Source: a virus
IMG/VR virus record: IMGVR_UViG_3300033148_003991
Span: 1 to 52,577 of that record
DNA length: 52,577 nucleotides
Strand: one strand, 5' to 3'
The position numbers and the translations under genes are program-made. The notes under the pieces were generated by a model. The model saw nothing but the letters and a program-made list of their open reading frames with translations. It was not told the DNA's origin and searched no databases. Shown one piece after another: positions 48,602 through 52,577 of the stretch. Within the stretch, counting starts at the first letter, position 1. Every line of letters starts with the position of its first letter.

Positions 48602-49010
48602 TCTCCACCTCGCCCAGCCTGTCTATCCGCTCACGCTGCTCTGCCGACAGCCCCGTCGTCTCCACCATCACACCCTCCAGCACCTCGCCCTCGGGGAGCA
48701 ACAACTGGCCACGCATGGCATCCAACAGCCTGACAAGCTCCGGCTGCTCCCGGTCGTCGTGGAGGTAGTGGTCGTGCTTCTCCTCCACCTGCCGGGGCAG
48801 GCACTGCTGAACCGCCTGGATGAAAGCCTTCGGGTTGTCCTGCGCGAACTGCTTCAGCCAGTCCTGGGACTCCACCGTGTCGTCCAGCGAGTACAACGTG
48901 TCCAGGAACCGCTGGATTACAGCCCTACTGGTGACGTTGGGGCAACCCTTGCGGCCAGGAGACTCGCTGTTGCCCGGCAGGAACTGGCCCTTGGCATTGC
49001 GGTCAGCCAT
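48579..49010 (-). CDS. DUF5681-containing protein, possible small terminase, 143 aa
   Basis: The N-terminus MADRNAKGQFLPGNSESPGRKG is the DUF5681 signature, common in small phage proteins often located at the start of packaging operons. The remainder is helical (SRAVIQRFLDTLYSLDD; PKAFIQAVQQCLP; EQRERIDRLGEVEN). Large terminase follows about 5 kb downstream, so a small-terminase role is plausible but not proven. Confidence 0.62.
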   Translation of the reverse strand: MADRNAKGQFLPGNSESPGRKGCPNVTSRAVIQRFLDTLYSLDDTVESQDWLKQFAQDNPKAFIQAVQQCLPRQVEEKHDHYLHDDREQPELVRLLDAMRGQLLLPEGEVLEGVMVETTGLSAEQRERIDRLGEVENERDDRH

Positions 49011-49119
49011 GAAACAGCCCCACAAACAGCCGGTACCCGAGCCACGCAGCACTCGCCATTAACCAGTACAGAGCCAGCACCGCCACGCTGTGCCACCATA
49101 GCGACGGTTTAGCAGCCAT
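49003..49119 (-). CDS. Single-pass membrane peptide, 38 aa, first gene of the leftward late operon
   Basis: A frame from ATG at 49119 with GAGG nine bases upstream: MAAKPSLWWHSVAVLALYW, then LMASAAWLGYRLFVGLF. The hydrophobic span covers most of the protein. Overlaps the DUF5681 start. Its 5-prime region contains the palindromes of the divergent control region. Confidence 0.6.
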   Translation of the reverse strand: MAAKPSLWWHSVAVLALYWLMASAAWLGYRLFVGLFHG

Positions 49120-49138
49120 TCCGATGCCTCGCCGTTAC

Positions 49139-49154
49139 AACGAAAACTTTCGTT
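49139..49154. promoter_or_regulatory. 16-bp palindrome, candidate operator
   Basis: AACGAAA-AC-TTTCGTT is perfectly palindromic and lies 20 bases upstream of the leftward late operon, in a divergent control region. A repressor or activator binding site is inferred. Confidence 0.55.
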
Positions 49155-49194
49155 ATCTCACTTCGCAATTCTTTTTGCACTTCTAACCTTAGTT

Positions 49195-49237
49195 TTGGCA
49201 TGCACTTGCCAAGTTAGCCTTGCCTAACACAACTTGG
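49195..49237. promoter_or_regulatory. Nested inverted repeats in the divergent control region
   Basis: TTGGCA-6-TGCCAA (49195-49212) overlaps CCAAGTT (49209-49215), which pairs with AACTTGG (49231-49237). Between the two diverging operons, these are candidate binding sites or RNA structures. Confidence 0.5.
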
Positions 49238-49249
49238 ACAGTTGGTTGG

Positions 49250-49258
49250 TGTTATAAT
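49250..49258 (+). promoter_or_regulatory. Extended -10 promoter of the rightward operon
   Basis: TGTTATAAT: a perfect TATAAT (49253-49258) with the TGn extension. No good -35 at 17 bases, as expected for an extended -10 promoter. Start would be near 49265, exactly where the leader hairpin begins. Confidence 0.65.
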
Positions 49259-49264
49259 GCTAAT

Positions 49265-49378
49265 GGTGCAGCGTGATACACTCACAATCACAGTTTGCCG
49301 TGTCTCGCTCGGTGGCATGCCTTGAATCATGCTGCACCAGCCGGGCGAGCGCGGCATTTTCTATCGAGGTGCAGCATG
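49265..49378 (+). promoter_or_regulatory. Leader with two mutually exclusive hairpins covering a start codon
   Basis: A (49265-49277) pairs with B (49326-49338) over 13 positions with one G-U; B also pairs perfectly over 11 bases (49328-49338) with C (49368-49378), which includes the ATG of the first gene and part of its GAGGT site. A-B pairing exposes the start, B-C pairing hides it. A translational switch is inferred. Confidence 0.6.
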
Positions 49379-49555
49379 TATGAGTATTCTAAGGGCCGCT
49401 GGGCTGTTATCCACCGCGCGCTCAGCGACGGCAGCCGCGTTTACTCCGTTCTTGACGTTGAGGACAGCCCACCCGATGAACCGTCTCTCATCGCGGCAAT
49501 CAGCTTGGACGCAGCAATCGAGCTTGTGGACTGCCTCGACAAGAACGCCATCTAG
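49376..49555 (+). CDS. Hypothetical protein, 59 aa, first rightward gene
   Basis: MYEYSKGRWAVIHRALSDG with GAGGT seven bases before the ATG. Small alpha/beta-type sequence with an IAAISLDAAIELVDCLD helix at the end. Expressed from the 49253 promoter through a leader that could sequester its start. Likely early-expressed. Function unknown. Confidence 0.7.
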   Translation: MYEYSKGRWAVIHRALSDGSRVYSVLDVEDSPPDEPSLIAAISLDAAIELVDCLDKNAI

Positions 49556-49581
49556 GCGACAACCCACAAGGAGCTAACAGC

Positions 49582-49848
49582 ATGGAACACACAGCAACGC
49601 CGTATAGACTCTCGGGCGCGGCCATCTATGACGATAACAACGCGATAGTCGCGCTGGTCACGTCTGAGGCCGCTGGCGAGTTCATCATCCGCGCCTGCAA
49701 CAGCCACCACAAGCTTGCAGACGCATGCAAAGAAGCCGCAGACACGTTCGCCACTTTCGCCGAGGCCGTCGGCTTTGCCGCAATGGGGCCTGAATGCCAC
49801 GCCGCGATTGAGGCGCTCCGAGAGGCCATCGCCGACGCTACCAGCTAA
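49582..49848 (+). CDS. Conserved small phage protein, 88 aa
   Basis: MEHTATPYRLSGAAIYDDNNA behind AAGGAG. The pattern TPYRLSG...IYDDNNAIVA...AAGEFIIRACNSHHKLADA is common in small early phage proteins of unknown role. Helical C-terminus. Confidence 0.75.
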   Translation: MEHTATPYRLSGAAIYDDNNAIVALVTSEAAGEFIIRACNSHHKLADACKEAADTFATFAEAVGFAAMGPECHAAIEALREAIADATS

Positions 49849-49850
49849 CC

Positions 49851-49862
49851 GCCCTACAGGGC
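49851..49862 (+). repeat. Intercistronic hairpin
   Basis: GCCCT-AC-AGGGC, a short palindrome right after the stop of the previous gene. One of three such GC hairpins in the gaps of this operon. Confidence 0.6.
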
Positions 49863-49883
49863 GAGAAAGACAAGGTGAACACT

Positions 49884-50039
49884 GTGGACAAAGAGAGTCG
49901 CAAAGAAATCAAACGCGCTCTGAGCTACTTAGCCAAGCACCAATGCCGCTGTGTCCGCAAGACGCCTGCCGGGAATCCGATCTGTGACACCTGCAACGCC
50001 GTCTTTGTTCTCAAGGGGCTGCTCCAATACTCGAAGTAG
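49884..50039 (+). CDS. Small Cys-rich protein, 51 aa
   Basis: Frame from GTG after AAGGTGA: MDKESRKEIKRALSYLAKH, then CRCVRKTPAG and ICDTCNAVFVL give Cys-x-Cys and Cys-x2-Cys, a zinc site. Its TAG stop supplies the first bases of the following tRNA-like element. Confidence 0.68.
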   Translation: MDKESRKEIKRALSYLAKHQCRCVRKTPAGNPICDTCNAVFVLKGLLQYSK

Positions 50040-50090
50040 CCCCCTGGCCGCCCTGGTGGGCAACGCGGCGGTTCGATTCCGCCGGGGCCT
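50038..50090 (+). ncRNA. tRNA-like element lacking an anticodon arm, 53 nt
   Basis: AGCCCCC pairs with GGGGCCT (6 of 7) as an acceptor stem; GCCC-TGGT-GGGC (50050-50061) resembles a D arm and is shared with the tRNA-Met gene; GGCGG-TTCGATT-CCGCC is a perfect T arm. Only five bases replace the anticodon arm. A deletion product, a tRNA mimic or a processing signal are all possible. Confidence 0.5.
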
Positions 50091-50100
50091 GTACTACAAC

Positions 50101-50113
50101 GCCCCCAAGGGGC
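50101..50113 (+). repeat. Intercistronic hairpin
   Basis: GCCCC-CAA-GGGGC directly upstream of the AAGGAG site of the next gene. Confidence 0.6.
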
Positions 50114-50127
50114 AGTAAGGAGCTATC

Positions 50128-50340
50128 GTGACGACAGAACCACGGAACAACTGCCAGGTCGAGCGGCAATTGCTCGATGAGATCGCCCAACTCCGTAAGG
50201 AGCGCGATGACCTGCTGGAAGCAGCCACACGGGCAGGTAACGCCTACGCTGATTCCGCGTGCCTTGGCGGATACGCCAGGATGGCAAAGGCCATGACATT
50301 GCTGTGGGAGCAAATCAACAAGGCCACCAAGACCGAATAG
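50128..50340 (+). CDS. Coiled-coil protein, 70 aa
   Basis: GTG start behind AAGGAG. VERQLLDEIAQLRKERDDLLE is a clear heptad helix; the rest is helical (YARMAKAMTLLWEQINKA). Function unknown. Confidence 0.72.
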   Translation: MTTEPRNNCQVERQLLDEIAQLRKERDDLLEAATRAGNAYADSACLGGYARMAKAMTLLWEQINKATKTE

Positions 50341-50350
50341 CCCACAAAGT

Positions 50351-50379
50351 GCCCCCGCAGCGTTGCAGCGCCCGGGGGC
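50351..50379 (+). repeat. Intercistronic GC hairpin
   Basis: GCCCCCG (50351-50357) pairs with CGGGGGC (50373-50379) around a 15-base loop. It could terminate or protect the upstream transcript; no T tract follows. Confidence 0.6.
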
Positions 50380-50408
50380 CGGGTCTCAGCTACGAAGGAG
50401 CTTCGACC

Positions 50409-50594
50409 ATGCAACAGCTTACGCCGTACCCGCCATTAGTGCAACTCGGAAAGCTGCCTCGTACGTTCCTGCCCATCGGCCACCCCGACCGTGACGAGCC
50501 CCAGGACCGCGTTGTTTATGCGTTCTCCTGGACGTTCCTTGACACCTGCGGGGCCACGCTGGTAGAATACTTGGATGCAAGGAGAACATCATGA
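50409..50594 (+). CDS. Hypothetical protein, 61 aa
   Basis: MQQLTPYPPLVQLGKLPRTF after GAAGGAG. A short beta-type sequence ending YLDARRTS. Stop overlaps the next start (ATGA). Function unknown. Confidence 0.65.
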   Translation: MQQLTPYPPLVQLGKLPRTFLPIGHPDRDEPQDRVVYAFSWTFLDTCGATLVEYLDARRTS

Positions 50595-50866
50595 GCAATG
50601 AGCAGCATGAAAAGCTACTTGACATCCTCGCCAGCTACTGCTGCGTTGAACACACGGCCGACGAGGCGATTGAGGCCGTCAAGAAGGCGATCGGCTGGTA
50701 TGAGCTACGAGATGCCTGCGTTCAATGCCACAAGGCTATCAATAGTTCTCTGAAAATGTACCTAGAGGACGATTGGATCAGCAACAATCCAGACACCTTT
50801 ACACGCCAACTCGACCAAGCAGCCGAACAGGCGCTCGCGGCCTTCAACAAAGCAATGGGAGCTTGA
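50591..50866 (+). CDS. Hypothetical helical protein, 91 aa
   Basis: MSNEQHEKLLDILASYCCVEH, then ADEAIEAVKKAIGWYELRD and a C-terminal QLDQAAEQALAAFNKAMG helix. Predicted all alpha with a Cys cluster. ATGA overlap with the preceding gene. Confidence 0.68.
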   Translation: MSNEQHEKLLDILASYCCVEHTADEAIEAVKKAIGWYELRDACVQCHKAINSSLKMYLEDDWISNNPDTFTRQLDQAAEQALAAFNKAMGA

Positions 50867-50869
50867 CAC

Positions 50870-51058
50870 ATGACCCTCGCACCACCTGGATCAGAACGTC
50901 ACGTCTGCTGCTGGTGTCACCGGCGAATCCATACCAGCACGTTCTACAGCGTGCGCCTCGACAACCGCCTGCGCGATCCCAAGCTCGGTGATCTGTGCCC
51001 TGAATGCTACCGCAAAATGGTCAAACCCAACGAGGCCAAGCATGAAACAGCCCATTAA
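50870..51058 (+). CDS. Zinc-finger protein, 62 aa
   Basis: MTLAPPGSERHVCCWCHRRIH and LGDLCPECYRKMVK, the two-pair arrangement of a small zinc finger similar to HNH-type knuckles. C-terminus is Lys/Glu-rich. Overlaps the next gene by 17 bases. Confidence 0.7.
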   Translation: MTLAPPGSERHVCCWCHRRIHTSTFYSVRLDNRLRDPKLGDLCPECYRKMVKPNEAKHETAH

Positions 51059-51194
51059 AATCGCCCTGACGCCCCGCCAGTGGCTTATCGAGCTCGCCCG
51101 AAGGGAATCCTACCTCCTCGACCGGACGATGCTTCAGGAGGCCCTGGAGCGGCTCCTGGAGGATATCTTCCCGGAGAGCAAGAGGGCAGGCTAA
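51042..51194 (+). CDS. Hypothetical protein, 50 aa, possible ribbon-helix-helix-like fold
   Basis: MKQPIKIALTPRQWLIELARR, then a helix with MLQEALERLLEDIFP. A short strand then two helices suits a ribbon-helix-helix DNA-binding protein, but no signature is clear. Last rightward gene; its TAA overlaps the stop of the convergent sigma-like gene. Confidence 0.55.
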   Translation: MKQPIKIALTPRQWLIELARRESYLLDRTMLQEALERLLEDIFPESKRAG

Positions 51195-51535
51195 TCGCGG
51201 CGCTCGCTCTTTGTTGGCTTTGTGGCATGCTCCTGCCATTTGCCCTGGAGGAACTTGGTGCTCTTGCGGCGCTGGCCGAAGGTCATGGCCGTTGAATCGT
51301 CGTGCCCCTCGCCCGCCCGTGGCTCCGCTATCTGATGACGCTCAATCTTGTACTCCCGCATCGCATAGGCTTTCATCCTGCGAAGCCCCGCCCTGCGCGC
51401 GTCCCCCTCGCTATCGTGGGCGCGCAACGCTTCGAGGTATCCTACCCAAGCCTCCTGAACCGCATCCTCCCGATATCGACGCGGGACCAGACCGAACGGC
51501 TTTGGGTCCATCCCTGGCGGTATGTCTAAGCACAT
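51191..51535 (-). CDS. Sigma-factor-like (region 2) protein, about 114 aa
   Basis: Start at MCLDIPPGMDPKPFG behind AGGG (an upstream ATG at 51628 would overlap the neighbour). The YREDAVQEAWVGYLEALRAH stretch resembles sigma70 region 2 (D-x-x-Q-E-x-x-x-x-x-L), followed by a basic helix, but no region 4 was seen. Small phage sigma-like proteins can redirect host RNA polymerase. Last gene of the leftward early operon. Confidence 0.6.
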   Translation of the reverse strand: MCLDIPPGMDPKPFGLVPRRYREDAVQEAWVGYLEALRAHDSEGDARRAGLRRMKAYAMREYKIERHQIAEPRAGEGHDDSTAMTFGQRRKSTKFLQGKWQEHATKPTKSERRD

Positions 51536-51570
51536 AAATTGCCCTATCCATGGGTAACTAGCGGAAAGGG

Positions 51571-51960
51571 CTAAAATCCGGCAATAATTCTCTGAAATGT
51601 TGTTGGATGCTTTCTTAACCAGGCCCAATAGTTGCGTATCGTCCGCGAGCAGACGTGTAGAATGTGTGCAACCTCATCCTGGCTATGGCCTTGCGACGTG
51701 AGCCACAAAGCAGCAGCAATCTTCTCCGGCCGACTGCGTTTCCCCGCGTGGCCTAGATATATCTCGGTCTTGACCTGAGACCATGCCTTGACCCAGCAGT
51801 CGTAGCAGATCCCGAGCGGGCAATGAACCGGCGGGCCGTGGAAGACTTCTCGCCAGGCGGGGACAGGCTCCTCCTCACACTTGCGGCACAGATTCTTCTG
51901 CAAAGCAAGGCGGCGCTTGGGCTTCGGGTTACGCTTCGCTCTTGTGTGCCTTCTCGTCAT
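51571..51960 (-). CDS. Zinc-ribbon plus helix-turn-helix regulator, 129 aa
   Basis: Starts MTRRHTRAKRNPKPKRRLA, very basic. NLCRKCEEEP and GICYDCWVK give a zinc ribbon; residues about 90-128 (RPEKIAAALWLTSQGHSQDE, then ILHVCSRTIRNYWAWLRK) are a typical helix-turn-helix of the transposase/sigma region 4 type. With the adjacent sigma-like gene it may form a two-part transcription switch for late genes. That is inferred. Confidence 0.65.
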   Translation of the reverse strand: MTRRHTRAKRNPKPKRRLALQKNLCRKCEEEPVPAWREVFHGPPVHCPLGICYDCWVKAWSQVKTEIYLGHAGKRSRPEKIAAALWLTSQGHSQDEVAHILHVCSRTIRNYWAWLRKHPTTFQRIIAGF

Positions 51961-51973
51961 CCTTGACTCCAAG

Positions 51974-52577
51974 TCATTTCGTCTCCACCGCCGCCTCTGA
52001 AAACAATGGGGCATCGCCGCGAATGCGGTCCAGAGCCATGGCGGCGTATTCGGGGCTCAATTCAATCCCGACCCAGTCCCGCCCCAGCCGCTGACAGACC
52101 AGCCCAGTCGTGCCCGCGCCGAAGAAGGGGTCGAGGACGATGCCAGGGACCTTCGCGGGCGGCCGATGCCATATCTTCTCGGTCCACGTGTGCCGCCCCT
52201 TTTCGCCGTCGGCCCGCTTCTCCCAATGCTTCTTTACCTCGTCGGGAGGTACGCAGTCGCAGGTTGGCTGCCAGCCGGTGGTCTCGACCTTGTAGCCGTG
52301 CCCGCCCTTGGCCGCCGCGACAGTTGCCCGCTGGCCCAGTTCGGCATCCTCCTCGTGATTGTGCCAGGACTGCCCTATCGCTCCGCCGCTTCGCTCCACC
52401 GCCCGTCTCCACGGCGCCCCGCATTTCGGACAGCACCCCTTCTCGCTCGTCCCGGCAAGGATGCACGGCTCGATGAGCTTCGGAGGGAAAGTGGCGAAGT
52501 GGGCCTTGCTGTAGGCGTGTGTGGCGACGGTCCAGACGGAGCGGCGGTTGCGGCCGGAGGCGATCGCGCCATCCCCA
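51974..52577 (-). CDS. DNA methyltransferase, C-terminal part (see 1-720)
   Basis: Continuation of the reading frame that runs from 720 through position 1. It contains the middle zinc-like Cys pairs (CCPKCGAPW and CDCVPP), the SAM-binding LDPFFGAGTTGLVCQRLG, then WVGIELSPEYAAMALDRI. It ends at 51974, 13 bases before the next gene start. Bases 52505-52577 duplicate 1-73. Confidence 0.9.
   Translation of the reverse strand, partial: GDGAIASGRNRRSVWTVATHAYSKAHFATFPPKLIEPCILAGTSEKGCCPKCGAPWRRAVERSGGAIGQSWHNHEEDAELGQRATVAAAKGGHGYKVETTGWQPTCDCVPPDEVKKHWEKRADGEKGRHTWTEKIWHRPPAKVPGIVLDPFFGAGTTGLVCQRLGRDWVGIELSPEYAAMALDRIRGDAPLFSEAAVETK
52505..52577. repeat. Terminal direct repeat, right copy
   Basis: Identical to 1-73. 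It lies inside the methyltransferase gene. Confidence 0.95.

Noticed and set aside
50038-50090. Phage attachment site at a tRNA 3-prime end
   Set aside because: No integrase or excisionase was recognised anywhere in the genome, so an attP claim has no support.
1-52577. CRISPR array, insertion sequence or rRNA
   Set aside because: No spaced direct-repeat array, transposase with terminal repeats, or rRNA-like sequence was seen on either strand.

Overview
The window is a complete genome of a tailed double-stranded DNA phage (Caudoviricetes), probably from a metagenome assembly. The first and last 73 bases are identical, so the contig closes into a circle of 52,504 bp, and a DNA methyltransferase gene reads without interruption across the join. 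Podovirus-type morphology is inferred: there is a terminase, portal, scaffold-like protein, coat protein, head-tail adaptor, P22 gp10/T7 gp12-like nozzle, a beta-helix spike and very large ejection-type proteins, but no recognisable tape measure, sheath or tube protein. A CMP-Kdo synthetase, a lipoprotein in the lysis cassette and a signal-anchored lysozyme suggest a Gram-negative host. No integrase, repressor, DNA polymerase or RNA polymerase was recognised, so the phage is probably lytic and relies on host replication and transcription enzymes.

Layout. (1) A leftward late block runs from 49,119 to 12,709. It starts with a 38-residue membrane peptide and a DUF5681 protein (possible small terminase), then about 20 very small, mostly Cys-rich genes and a tRNA-Met (49.1-43.6 kb). 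Terminase, KdsB, sulfotransferase, portal, a SAM methyltransferase, a three-domain glycosyltransferase, scaffold and coat follow (43.7-32.2 kb), then minor virion proteins, spike, adaptor, nozzle and fibre (32.2-22.0 kb), two or three ejection-type proteins including a 1691-residue one with a J domain (21.0-13.8 kb), and a holin/lipoprotein/XhlA-like lysis cassette (13.8-12.7 kb). (2) A rightward three-gene cassette with its own promoter (21.0-22.0 kb) interrupts this block. (3) A leftward early/replication block runs from a TTGACA promoter near 12.4 kb down through position 1 to 51,191. It holds HNH proteins, Gam, an SSB-like protein, an i-type lysozyme, a RuvC-like resolvase, a replication initiator, a DnaC-like loader, the methyltransferase, a zinc/HTH protein and a sigma-like protein. 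(4) A rightward block of small genes (49.25-51.2 kb) is driven from an extended -10 promoter.

RNA features stand out: a roughly 1-kb gene-free stretch (9.42-10.46 kb) packed with inverted repeats, including long-range ones, which looks like a large structured RNA; a compact promoter-pseudoknot-terminator unit (12.5-12.65 kb); a leader with mutually exclusive hairpins over a start codon (49.27-49.38 kb); and two aberrant tRNA-like elements.

The most interesting system is a glycan module embedded among the head genes: CMP-Kdo synthetase, a fused Maf/DUF115-like plus GT-A plus GT29 sialyltransferase-like protein, a P-loop sulfotransferase and a SAM methyltransferase. Together these could make and transfer a Kdo-type acidic sugar, perhaps onto the virion. 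All functional statements rest on motif recognition by eye; no database search was run.
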